Positions 51,197 to 62,235 of a stretch of 64,000 nt of DNA are shown piece after piece. The position numbers and the translations under genes were made by a program. The notes under the pieces were generated by a model. The model was not told the origin of the DNA, did not search any database, and saw nothing but the letters and a program-made list of their open reading frames with translations. The stretch's first letter is position 1; every line of letters starts with the position of its first letter. Source of the DNA: Tetradesmus obliquus (Eukaryota; Chlorophyta; Chlorophyceae; Sphaeropleales; Scenedesmaceae); assembly GCA_030272155.1 (NCBI GenBank), contig CP126193.1, positions 6,572,001 through 6,636,000 on the forward strand, read 5' to 3'.

Positions 51197-53022
51197 TCAC
51201 ATGGCATATTTCTGTGTCCAGCTCCTCGCCTTGGCTTCATACTCTTGCGGCTGCTTCCGCATCTGCTGTGCACAGTAGTAATTGACTGGACTGTCAGGGT
51301 TGGGGTTTGCCAGCAGCGTCTGCAGCCCTACCAGCACGCACGCCACGCTGCACACATCTTGTCTGAAGCCCCCGCCCAGCCACATGTACACATAGCCAAG
51401 GGGAGGTTGATCCACATTCGGGTGCCAGATCTCTGTCTTGAAGTACGCGCGCGGCTGCTTTCCTGGGAAGTCCGGTGTGAACTGCAGCCTCACGTCGAAC
51501 CAGCCGCCCTCATAGGGGCTGCCCTCAGGGCCTACCAGCTGCACAGCAGCCAGGGGCAGCCAGAATGCCAGCAACGGCAGCAACAGCAGGAGCAGCAATA
51601 GGCATGGATTTGCCGATGGTCGATGTGGTGGAGGCAGTATGTGGCAACCAGCAAGTTTGCTGCGTACAGCAGCCCTGTCTTTGCACAACCTGTGTGAACT
51701 CAATTTGCAAGTGACCATTCAAGGATGTTGGCGGTTGCCAGTCACGTGCTACGCAATGCATCATGCATGGTTGCCAGTGGGCATCATCACTGTGATAGCA
51801 CTATCTGCACGGTCAGCACTTCAACTGCTGGTCAAGTCCGCCATGAAGCTGTTCAAACTGCCAAGCTGGTTTGTGAACTGACTGTGCATGGGCACAACAC
51901 AGAATGTGGTGTTTGAGACACGCTACTGTACTGCCACAAGGTGTGGCTGCGTCCCACTCTGCATCAAGCTGCTTCATGCCACCCACCCGCACGTTCCAGG
52001 TGAACAGGTCATCGTCACTAGGTGCTGCATCAACTCCAGGGATGGGGTGCCGCAGCAGGTCACGGAACTGCCTCGCCAGCTGCAGCTCAGCGCTGCAACC
52101 CTGCCTGCTGCCAGGCACCTGCTTCACTGCTGCACGCCGCCTGTCAGGCACAACATCAGCCGAGGAAGCTGCCCATGCCAGCTTGGACACTGGGGGCTCC
52201 TCTTCCTGCCTGCGCCTGGTGCGCCTTGGTGGTGCGGCAGCCGCTGCGGCCGCTGCTGCTGCGGCTGCTTCGGCTGCGGCTGCTGCTTCTTTGGCTGCAG
52301 CTGCCTCGCGCTCTGCTGCCGCTTCAGGGCTGTCATTGGTGCGCAGCATTGCTGCCACAGCATTGATGCCTGGCTGCAGCTGCAGCAAAGAGCCATCAAT
52401 GGAGGGTGACAGCTCCTTGCCAGCATACGACAACCGCACCTGGCGGCAGGGAAACAGGCAGGCAGCAACAACAGCAGTTTGGACGGCAGTAGTACAACAG
52501 GCACCAGGAGCAACAGCAGCAAGCTTACTGGCCACTGCATGCACTAAGCCAAACCATGTTGCCAAGCTACAAAGTTGGTCCCCAGTTTGGCGACAGCCCA
52601 GGCCACCAAGGAGCGCAAACCATTGCTTGACGGTGCGCAGTTGTGCATTTACCATGCCTAAAACTGTCATGTTATAAAACCCCCACCAAGTATTCCAATT
52701 GGAAAATGAGGCTTGCACATGATGCCGTGCCTACCTGTGTGCTGTCTGTGCCCAGCAGCTCCGCCACCTGCTGCCTCAGCTGGCCCACTGTGGTCAGCCC
52801 TGGCAGCACCTCCACAGCAGCCACTGCTCCCTGGCTGCTGGTCACCTGCAGCTAGCGGGACACGGCACTGGGAGGTGGGCAGGGCAGCGTGCCTGCGGCA
52901 GCAGCAGCAGTGCACCCTTCAGAAATAGCAGGACAGCAGTCAGGCTAGCCGTTTGCCTACTCCTGCACGCCATACTGCAAGTTCATTACTGCCAGTGGCA
53001 GCAGCAGCACTTCTGATCAGTG

Positions 53023-53074
<52 letters not shown>

Positions 53075-53319
53075 CCTCTGATGTGCGACTCACCTGATAT
53101 ATGTGCGTCTGTGTCTGCCAGCAAAGCAGCATCGCCGCCTCGCTGGGCCTGCAGGGCTGGGGCCAAGCTGCTGCATTGGGGCCCCACCTTGGACGGCAGC
53201 TGCTGCTCACAAGGCACCTCCCGACGCGCACACGGACGTGCATCTGATTTACGTGCTACACAAATGATATGTCTAGTGCTACTGCGAGCAGCACCTGCTG
53301 TGGTTTGGAATTGCAGCAT
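51197..53319 (-). pseudogene. UBL-E2 fusion, copy 4 (Tyr at catalytic position; one in-frame stop)
   Basis: Exons 53094-53319, 52735-52892 (158 nt), 51987-52439 and 51197-51538, all in phase. Presequence-like MLQFQTTAGAARSSTR, ubiquitin-like part (VAAVEVLPGLTTVGQL, VRLSYAGKELSPS), Ala-rich linker, then a good E2 domain: QLARQFRDLLRHPIPG, DDDLFTWNVR, GPEGSPYEGGWFDVRLQF, WHPNV, VCSVACVLVGLQTLLANPNP, ARSWTQKYAM. The position of the active-site Cys is Tyr (LGYVYMWLGG), as in catalytically dead E2 variants (UEV type), although the E2 fold looks otherwise complete. A single TAG at 52852-52854 replaces the Gln codon kept in copies 1 and 2 at the start of the ubiquitin fold; apart from that the frame is open for about 392 codons. 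It could be a recent pseudogene, a sequencing error, or a gene whose product is made another way. Confidence 0.7.
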
Positions 53320-53500
53320 TCGTGCGGAGTGCGTGAAGAGTTTCGACGTACGGGAGCAGTTACGGGTGCTTCTACTTTGCAAGTATATCCTCATTAGATT
53401 TGCTAAAAAAAGTGCGTTCTACCAGTTACAATGTTCCGAGCGAAGTCTCAAGCAACTGTTGCATGAGTCCTGGGACCAACACGTGTTCTAATTAGGTTTT
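53320..53500 (-). promoter_or_regulatory. Upstream region of copy 4 with decayed telobox
   Basis: TTAGGTTTT on the plus strand (53492-53500) sits 173 bp before the ATG, where the other copies have a perfect telobox. GTACGGGAG (53348-53356) matches the leader motif with one change. Confidence 0.45.
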
Positions 53501-53783
53501 ATCCAGGGCAGGACGACCGATTTGCTAAAACCAACCTGCGTCCTGACGGTGCACCAGTACGCACAAAAAACGCCTGCATTATTGCTGCAACGGAGCCAGT
53601 TGGATGCAAGGTCTGCCACTCATCAGGTCAGAACAAAGATGTGGATTGCAAGAACATTGTCGTGATGTGCATTGAACATGCTAGCCTGCTGTTATGCTAG
53701 CTGCTGGGCTTATACCGGTGTAGAGTGCACGAGTTACACAGAGCCACCTTGCGCGCCAGCCGAAAATTCCTGCCGGAATCTCC

Positions 53784-54030
53784 CTAGATGATGAAGCCAC
53801 TGCCTAACCGCCCAACACGTACACCAAACTCCTTGTCTGGCTGTGGCGCATGGTTGCTGCTGCTGCTGCGGCCGCCGCTGCTGCTGCTTGCTGCACTGGG
53901 CCCAGGTTCCTGCGAACAGAAACAAGCAAGAAAACACAGAGCTTATCACGCTACGTCTCAAACATGACTTACGCAACAACTATCCTTGCATGATGCTGGT
54001 GCAGCTAACATGCACAGCCAATCACGGTGT

Positions 54031-54073
<43 letters not shown>

Positions 54074-55228
54074 CCTGCACCTCTTCACGAGGCATGGAAG
54101 CTGTTTAATTGCACTTGCACGGCAGCACACGACGTGATGCTCATGTCGTACACAACCCCTGCCGCCACACTTCTGCAGCCACTTGCAGGAAACAGCGCAG
54201 CGCCACTATCACCCCAACCTTCACCGGCACCTGTCACCCTCTGCAAAACAAATCTAAGCCCACCGGAAGAGCCAGCTAGATATCCCCTCACCTGCACTGC
54301 TGCATCCACCCCAGTCTGCCAATCCTGCAGCCGCTGCAGCAGCTGCTGCCGTATCGGCCCGCTGCCCTGCCACCAGCCGGGCCTGTGCTGCTGCACCGCG
54401 TCCTGCAAGCTGCCTATCAGCTGCTGCTGCCGCTGCACCTGCTGCTCTAGCCTGCAGCAGCAGCAGCAGGCACAGCGATCGGCACAAGCACCCTGCTACT
54501 AATATGCGCTGTCGCACTGTTCAACAGACAAGCATGACAGACCAAACGCCCACAGATAAGCAACAACAGCAGAAGCAGGTGTGGGGTGGCTGAGACACAT
54601 ACTGCAGACAACAACAGCAGCAGCAGCCTCAGCAGCAGCAGCAGCAGCATGGCCCCACCTGCTGATCGTCTTGCGCAGCTGCTGCTGCTCATGCTGCTCT
54701 AGGAGCTTGTCAGACTGCAGCCAGGCAGCAGCAGCAGCAGGTGACACGAGGCAACTGTCATTGTCAGGGCAGGTGCAGGTGTAGCACTGCTGTGCACTAC
54801 TATACGTGCAATGAGAGCACACCGCCTGCAGCTGCATGTAAAGGTTTAACCACGAGCTCAGTGGCTGCTACACCATCCATCAGTGTGTGGTTGGTGCAAC
54901 TGCGCAGTGCAGCAGTAATGCATTTATCTTGTATAAAATCGTCGTTTATCTGCAGCACTTGCACCACCCTGCAGCAGCAGCAGCCCACCTGCAGCCTGCT
55001 CTCAGCCATGACTGCTGAGATGACGCTGGCAGTTGACATAGCATACATCGTGAACACGATGAACATGTTTGACTTGTTGCGCCTCCAGAACTGCAGCCCA
55101 GAGCTAAGCTGGCTGCTGTGGCCTCGCTGCTGCTGCTGCACTGCGCTGAGCTCTGCTATCTTGTCCCGCAAGTTTGTGAGGGCTGTAACATAGTCATATC
55201 CTGGGCCCTGAGGGCCAGGAAGGGACAT
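53784..55228 (-). CDS. Small coiled-coil membrane protein, unrecognised
   Basis: Four in-phase exons, 54989-55228, 54659-54714, 54292-54451 and 53784-53909, for 193 residues. The N-terminal third (YDYVTALTNLRDKIAELSAV) is helical. A single hydrophobic span follows at about residues 54-74 (MFIVFTMYAMSTASVISAVM), then long Gln/Leu/Glu-rich coiled-coil sequence (SDKLLEQHEQQQLRKTIS, RLEQQVQRQQQLIGSLQDAV, IRQQLLQRLQDW), a Ser/Gly linker, and a short conserved-looking tail (PDKEFGVRVGRLGSGFII). I cannot name the family. The architecture (one membrane anchor plus coiled coil) suggests a tether or scaffold; that is a guess. It shares a 527-bp divergent upstream region with the phosphoglycerate mutase gene. 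Confidence 0.85.
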
Positions 55229-55755
55229 GGCTGCAGGATTTACAGGTATTTTGGGTTATATAAGCAGCAGCAACTGGTGTGTGGGGTTGGCAGCACTGCA
55301 GCAGGCAGTAGCAACAGCAGCGGCAGCTGGGATGTTGGTAGCTGGTGTATGTAGTGCATGCAGGATGAAGCAGCACACAGTGTTTGACAAAAGCGGTTGT
55401 TGATCATTGATGATCTAGTTGCTGTTGCGCTTCTACACGCATACGAATTCGGTGGTTCAACCTGAAGTGTCATTCCAGTTGGCAGTGACACAGCGTCACT
55501 TGGTTTTGGTCCGAAGAACAACAAATTCCGTTCACTATAGTATCAGGTTGAATGTCTCTGCCGTGGTTCTGTTGCAGATCACGTCCTGTGTTGGTCTTCT
55601 TCACGCTCATGTTCCGCACTGCTGAGCAATACGTTCGACACAACATCGTTGTGCAGCTCAACGCTGTTGTAGGTTGATCTTGTCTATCCTCATTGACGTT
55701 TTCGATTTGTGGAGCCACCCAAACAGCCAGCAGGGTTTGCAGCAGTGGCGCCAAA
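55229..55755. promoter_or_regulatory. Divergent intergenic region, coiled-coil gene and phosphoglycerate mutase
   Basis: 527 bp between ATGs pointing apart. TATATAAGC on the plus strand (about 55257-55265) lies just upstream of the minus-strand gene. No direct motif evidence for joint control was seen. Confidence 0.45.
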
Positions 55756-58700
55756 ATGGGGCAGCAGCAGCAAGAACAGCAGCAACAGGATAGCAGCCTG
55801 CCAGACAAAGTCATCCTGGTGATAGTAGATGGCGTAGGTGACGTCACTATCCCTGCTTTTGGGGACCGAACGCCACTGCAAGTGGCACACACACCAAACC
55901 TGGACTGCATAGCAGGTACCTGGATGTGCTGTGCTGCTTTGCTGCAGAGTGTTTTGCAGCATGGCTAGCATTCTCCATGCAGCATGCAACCCGCAAATGC
56001 ATGCTGTGGGAAACAGGCTACTTCTTCATGACATTGTATTCAGCACGGCTGCTCAGGTGATCCCCTACTGCCTGGGATTTCTCATTCCAAGAATGTGCTG
56101 CAACTGACCATCGAGCATCGCAGCACATGCTGAGCATCCTTTCCTCCATCAAATCAAACCAAAGGATTTAGTTTCAGCCCTGCAGCCTCTGACCTCATAT
56201 CAGGCGTGTTGCTGCTGGTGTTCCTGTGTTGCAGCTGCTGTTTTGAATGGGCTGGTGGATGCTGTGGACCCTTCAACTATGAACTTGTTGCCGCACACCT
56301 GCAGCCCCGTCCTTCTGCAAGTGCTGCTGCTGCCTGCGTCTGCTGGTGTTGCCTGCTGCTGCCTGCTGCCGCTGCTGCTGCTGCGCAGCTGCCGGGCTGA
56401 ATGGGCTGGTGGATGCTGTCGAGCCGGGGCTGGCCTGCGGCAGCGACACTTCACACATGAACATCCTGGGATACGACCCGCGCAAGTGAGCAGCGTGCCT
56501 TTTACTTCTGATTGGTTTGGGCGTCAGCAGTATGCAGGATGTGTCTGTGATCTATGTGGCTGTGCTGCTCTCACCTGCAGCAGCACGTACCAGGTGCGAA
56601 GGGTCGCGCGCGCGCCAATAATGGCAAGCAACCGCCAGAAGCAGTATGTCTACGCGCCCTAAGTACGCGTGACCACATACAGCAGTGTTCTCACTCTCAC
56701 ATTCATGCATTGCGCCGCTCCACCTGCCAGGTACCACCGCGGGCGAGGTGCTTTTGAAAGCATGGGCGCAGGCCTGCCCATGGCACCTGGTGACATTGCC
56801 TTCAAGTCAAACTTCGCCACACTCATCATATCGATCTTGAAACGCCAGCCGACATCGGCAACTGGCCGCACACTGTGCAGGTGTCCTACATCAATGCCTG
56901 CCCTGTTGTGCGCACCCCAACAACCCTCTGCTTGCCAGGTACTACCGCGGGCGTGGCGCTTTTGAGAGCATGGGTGCAGGCCTGCCCATGGCACCCGGTG
57001 ACATCGCCTTCAAGTCAAATTTTGCCACCCTCAACACAGCCACAGGCATAGTGGAGAAGCGGCGCGCTGACAGGCAGTTTGAGCACTTGGGGGCTACGCT
57101 GTGTGATGCGTTAGATGGTGGGTGAGGGCTGATTGTTGACAGAAAAGGATTTGTTGTACATTGTAAGCAGTGGACGTAAGACGTGTTTCTCTTGTCTACA
57201 CTGGTGTTAGCTGCAGCAGTCCTGCCCAGGCAGAGTGGTACTAGCCATAGCAGCTGCGTTGTGTATGTGGCGTGCGCGCTGTTTGAGCACTTGGGGCCCA
57301 CATTGTGTAATGCATTGAATGGTGGGTGAAGCGGTGCTCGCGTTTTTTCTGCATGCACTGGTGTCAGCAGCAGGTCTGCCCAGGCAGAGTGATGCTGCCA
57401 ATGGTAGCTGCACGGATAATGTGTAGTTAGCACCAGCTGCTTGCAGGACACAGTTGCACTGCAGCTGGGCGTGTTCTCTTAAGCAGCTCTCTGCAGCTGG
57501 TGTGACAGACCAGGTTCCAGCTGGATCGCATCTGCCCACATGCGCCTCACTTTGTGGTGTGTGCCCTGTGCTGCCACCTAAACATGTGCACCCCTACTTG
57601 CTGCAGGCCTGGTGCTGCCGTCCTTCCCGCAGCATGCTGTGTCTGTCAAGTACGCAACAGAGCACCGCTGCGGCGTGGTGGTGCGTGGCGCTGGCCTGAG
57701 CGACGCCATATCAGGCACTGACCCATTGAAGGACAACCTGCCGCTGCTGAAGGTTGAGCCACTGGACGACAGCGCAGAGGTAAGATTGATTGTAAGTTGG
57801 CATTTGACAGTGTAGGGCACAACAGAGATGACGCATAACAGTGTAGAGCACAACAGAGATGTTTCATTGCTGCCCTGACATTGATCTGGCAGACAAAGTG
57901 CTGACAACCCTTCGAACAGCATGCCGCATGATCCACGTGCAACCCAGTTCAAGCCTGCATATCTCAGAGACACCTGGTGCCAGGCCAACTGCCAACTGCT
58001 GCACCATCCACTCTCTGTGCACCTGCTCTCGCCCCTGCAGGCGCAGCACACAGCTGCCGTGGTCAACGAGCTCAGCAGCGAGCTGCACAAGCTGCTGCAG
58101 CACCACCCCATCAACCAGCAGCGCCGCGCAGAGGGCAAGGCGCCAGCCAACTGCGTGCTGCTGCGCGGCTGCGGCAGCCGCATCAGCGTGCCCAGCTTTG
58201 AGCAGCTGCACGGCATGAAGGCTTGCCTGGTGGCGCCGACCAAGATCATCGCAGGTGATTGACACTGGCAGAGTGCTGTGAAGCTGCTGACAAAGTCATT
58301 GCACCGCTTCTATGTGTTTGCAGCCACCGTTGCATGACACACATACCAACAGAGTTTGCATGAACTCCTGCCCTGCTGTGCAGGCCTGGGCATGAGCTTT
58401 GACATCCAGCCGCTGGATGCCCCTGGGGCCACCGGCAGCTATGACAGCCACTTTGCCAGCAAGGCTGCTGTGGCGTGCGGCGCGCTGGTCAACGGCGGGT
58501 TTGACTTTGCGCTGCTGCATGTCAAGGCGGTTGATGACACAGGGCATGATCGCATGCTGGCCATGAAGGTGAGATGCTTATGAGTAAGTCTTTTTGAGGA
58601 TGTGGTTGCTGGTTGGACTCGCTGTTCGGCATGCTCACACGATGTGTTGAAGCTGTAGCGGCGCGTAATGGGAGACCGGCAAGTGCTTCGTGATGTGAGT

Positions 58701-59694
58701 GGTAGTCACGGCAGGCAATGGTGTCGCACCACATAAGATGCATGACGACCAGCAGACCAATGAGCTGGCACAGCAACCAATTTATTGCTAGGTAAGTGAA
58801 TACGGTAACCTGCTGCTGCTGCACGCTGGCAAAGGAGTGACCTGGAAGCTGCAGCGTGTTGTGTGGGATGCTGCTTGGCAGACACGGGTCGTACGCATGT
58901 TGTTGATGCAGCTGCCTGCCTGCCTGCAGGTGAAGTTCCTGGAGGTGGTTGACCGCATGGTGGGCCACATCCTCATGCGGCTACACCATGCTGAGCAGCA
59001 GCAGCGGCAGCAGCAGCAGCAGCAGCAGCAAGACACGCAGCCAGTGCAGCGCTACACCATCTGTGTAACCGGGGATCACTCCACTCCTGTGGTGTTTGGG
59101 GACCACTCTCATGAGCCAGTGCCTTTTGCAATGGCACAGGTGCAGCAGGCTGTTGCTGCAATGGGAGGCAGGCAGCACGCTGATCTCCGCATGCAGTACA
59201 TGCAGCCAGCACTGCAGCAGCAGCAGCAGCAGCAGCAAGAACAGCAGCCAGGGCAAGGCGATGTAGCGGCAGCAGCAGCAGCAGCAGCAGCAGGCGGGAC
59301 GTGTGGGAGGATTCCTCTGCCTGATGTGAAGCAGCCCCCTGGCTTGCAGGAGCTGCTGCTGCAGGCAGAGGAGCAACAGCGGCGTCGACAGGCAGCATTG
59401 CAGGGCATGGCTTTCAGCAGTCGACAGGCAGCTAGTAGCGGCACTGAACAGCCGCAGCAGCAACAGCAGGCAGGAGGCGCGCCTCCAGCTGACAGCACAG
59501 CAGCGCCAGCAGCAGATGGTGTTGTTGATGGCGTAGGCAGTTGGCCCGAGGCATGGCCGCAGCTGGTGCTGGGTGATGCTGTTGTGGCGTTTGATGAGCT
59601 GTCAGCATCAAAGGGTTGCCTGGGCAGGTTTACTGGAGCTGGCATCATGCCCCTGGTCAAGCAGTTCACAGGCAGGGCCGTGGTGCCGCTGTAA
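55756..59694 (+). CDS. apgM: 2,3-bisphosphoglycerate-independent phosphoglycerate mutase, archaeal (ApgM) type
   Basis: Interconverts 3- and 2-phosphoglycerate in glycolysis. It is an alkaline-phosphatase-superfamily, metal-dependent enzyme of the ApgM branch. Seven in-phase exons: 55756-55915, 56389-56485, 56939-57117, 57607-57779, 58041-58254, 58384-58568 and 58930-59694 (590 residues; archaeal enzymes about 400). Landmarks are metal site ILVIVDGVGD (Asp25, Asp29), catalytic Ser72 in CGSDTSHMNILGYDPR, GRGAFESMGAGLPMAPGDIAF, AISGTDPLKDN, HHPINQQRRAEGKAPANCVL, DAPGATGSYDS, HVKAVDDTGHDR, TGDHSTPVVFGDHSHEPVP, and a C-terminal KGCLGRFTGAGIMPL. No transit peptide is evident, so it is probably cytosolic. 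A Gln/Ala-rich insert of about 170 residues separates the last two motifs. Exon edges are duplicated in introns 1-3. Confidence 0.96.
56225..57330 (+). repeat. Copies of phosphoglycerate mutase exon edges in introns
   Basis: Exon 2 5' edge (aatgggctggtggatgctgt, real 56399 on) has an earlier copy at about 56233-56275 with its own CTTGCAG-like acceptor region. Exon 3 5' part (real 56939-57040) has a copy of about 100 bp at 56731-56830, with acceptor CTGCCAG kept. Exon 3 3' edge with donor (real 57081-57122) has a copy at about 57276-57328. Confidence 0.9.
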
Positions 59695-60391
59695 GATGCT
59701 GGTTGGATGCGAAGTTTCGTACAACGATGAGCAGGAAGACAAGCAGCAGCAGTGCAAAGTAGCTCTTTTCGACGCCCATCCACTGGGTGAGGGCCTAGTT
59801 TTTGAGGTTCGAAAGTTTGAACTACAACCCTGCCAACGGTGGTGACACTTGCCGAAAGCATGCTTGCTCTGTCGATTGTGATTGGTTTGCAAATGCGTCG
59901 ATTGGGGTTATCTTAAGCGCTTGACACTGATGGTTGCAAGGCCCTGATTGTCGATGTCACGGCCTCGACCTGAACTCTTCACCGGTATGGATTTCAAACA
60001 GGCGTGATAGTATCAGGAAGCAAATGAAGGTTGATGGGCTTTTTTCAGGTTAGACTGATGGCTTTGCGTACAGCAGCAGCAGCATGAAGCTGGTCAGGCC
60101 TAGTGCCAGCCTGAGGAACGATGGTACTCTCGGCCATGTGCAGCTTAGTAAGAGTGATAGTAAGAAACATAATTACTGTGGAAAGCAGAGAGTTGATGTC
60201 GATAGCTGTGGGCAGTGCACAACCAGCAGCAGCAGCAGCAGCAGCAGCAGTAGAAGCACTGCTGGGCAGAGAGTAACAGCGGAGCTTTTTAGTAAGGCCA
60301 TTCAAAAGCCAATGTGTGGCTGCACGTCAATACCTGGAGGTGCAAGGTATGTCTCACCTCTGAATGCACTGCCGATGGTGCAGGGTCGTCC
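59695..60391. other. Intergenic region
   Basis: 3' UTR of the mutase and promoter of the EGF-repeat gene. It carries an AGC repeat at about 60224-60250. No gene is supported. Confidence 0.5.
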
Positions 60392-61269
60392 ATGGCCAGA
60401 GCAGCATGGCTGCTGCTATTGCTCATGGCAGCCCAAGTGCTGCCGCAGTGCAGCGCAAGGTCACTCACACAAGCTGGTAAGTGTTGCTTCCTGACGTTGC
60501 TGCTGCTGCTGCATGCCACACAGCTTGGCTAGATTCCACATTTTCGGCATGCTGCATGTCCCCATCTAGACTTGCGTTTGTGTGCAGTTGTGTGTGTATC
60601 CATACAGCCAGCAGATGCTGCTTTTTTTGGACACTGCATGACTAAGGCAGCTCTTGCAGCTGTGCAGCTGCTTTGACAGCACGCCAGCTGCATGTGAAGA
60701 ACTACCAGAAGCATGTCCTAAATCGCCAAAAACTGTCTCCTGCTGACCTTGTTCCGTGTCTCCTATTGACGATGTGCCCACACTTCCCTGCTGCAGACCC
60801 CAATGCGCAGCCTAATCCCTTTCTACTGCCTCCAGTCATACCAGCCCGTCAGCCACAAGGCCTATCGCAGCAGCAGCAGCCGCCAAACCCCTGCGCCGCA
60901 AACCCCTGCCGTTATGGTGGCACTTGCCGCAAAGCAGCTGGCTCGACCTTCAAATGCCAGTGCTTATTAGGCTATTCCGGGCAGTTCTGTGAGCTGATTG
61001 ACGCATGCTTGATTCGAAGGCCGTGCTTAAACGGCGGCATCTGCCAATCAAATGCGGCCGGCGGGTATTTCTGTCAGTGCCGCGAGGGTTTCTTTGGGTT
61101 TAGTTGCGAGCTCAGGGATGCTTGCAGGAACTGGAGCCCTTGCAGGAATGGCGGGCAGTGTGTGCCAACCGGGGGTTCAGGGTTCGTCTGCCACTGCCAG
61201 CCGCAGTGGCAGGGGCCCCAGTGTGACATTGCTGTTAGGAGGCCTGGAGTAATCAATGAGTTTGGATAG
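60392..61269 (+). CDS. Secreted protein with three EGF-like repeats
   Basis: Two in-phase exons, 60392-60476 and 60797-61269, for 185 residues. Exon 1 is a clear signal peptide (MARAAWLLLLLMAAQVLP, then CSARS), so the protein enters the secretory pathway. After a Pro/Gln-rich spacer, three six-cysteine EGF-like modules follow in tandem: NPCAANPCRYGGTC...CQCLLGYSGQFCE, DACLIRRPCLNGGIC...CQCREGFFGFSCE and DACRNWSPCRNGGQC...CHCQPQWQGPQCD. The C-x-C and G-x-x-C spacings are typical. None shows a strong calcium-binding D-x-D/N-E start. There is no membrane span after the repeats. It is probably a cell-wall or extracellular adhesion or recognition protein; the ligand is unknown. A TGTAA signal candidate lies near 61356. 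Confidence 0.93.
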
Positions 61270-62235
61270 GTTTGGCTTAAGCCTAGGCATCATTGCATGG
61301 CTGGGCCAGCGGGACAGGTGACATTGCATTGCTCATACCTTGAACTCCCTGTTAGGATTGTAATGTTCATTTCCTGTTGCTGGGTGCTGACCACTGTGTG
61401 GTTCCTGTGTGCAGTGAAAACCAGCATACTCTTGATGTTGTATGCAGCACTGGTAGCTGGCAAGTGCAGCTTGCGCTGAACTTTGCGCTGAACGCTCTGC
61501 CTTTTTGCAGTCCGCTGTATTGCTCGATTGCAAATTTGATGGTGATGACTTCAATGTATTGCTGGGATCAACTAGTTCTGCTCATATGGCAGGTGTTCCT
61601 GTTGACAGTGCTGCTCATGAGTTCAGGCGCCACAACATGACAGATTGCATTGTAGAAATGTGGCACAGCTGCGCGGCCAGCTGTGTTGGCAGTCGATTAA
61701 TAATTTTGTAGTTTTGTAGTGTAGTTGTGAAATGTAAGTTTGTAGATTCTGCAGCTCAAAGGACGTACTGTATTGCCCTCCTTGCTGCTGCTTGGTTCAA
61801 GCTGCCACAACAGTGGTGCTGGTACTGACCAGGCTAGGCAACTGCTGCTGCAGGCATGCCTCAACATCGTCACAATGTTGCCTGGATGGCACAGCAAGAT
61901 GGGCCAGCTTTTTGTTACTGGTTTTCAGGCCACGCACAGTTCCAGTAAGCGCTGTCTTTGCATAATTGCTGCGGCAGGTGACTTGCAGGGTGCAAGGGTA
62001 GTACTTGAAGCATCGCCGACGAAACACGCGCAAAGTTTTTTGAATCACAGAAGTATTAATGTATTATCATGTCAGGGAATTTCCCTTGGACTTCATTGTC
62101 TGACGATGACATTTTTTGATTTGGTTTGAACTGATCATGCCGGTTGCTCTAACACCTGCCATGCATTTGTGCATCTAGCAAGATCGATTTGCTGCTTCTG
62201 CCGTTGCATACGCTACTGTCGCAATACGGAGATCA
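61270..62235. other. Intergenic region
   Basis: No supported gene. It is more A+T-rich than the coding parts, especially 61690-61750 and 62030-62120. It contains the 3' UTR of the EGF gene and the promoter of the last gene. Confidence 0.5.
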
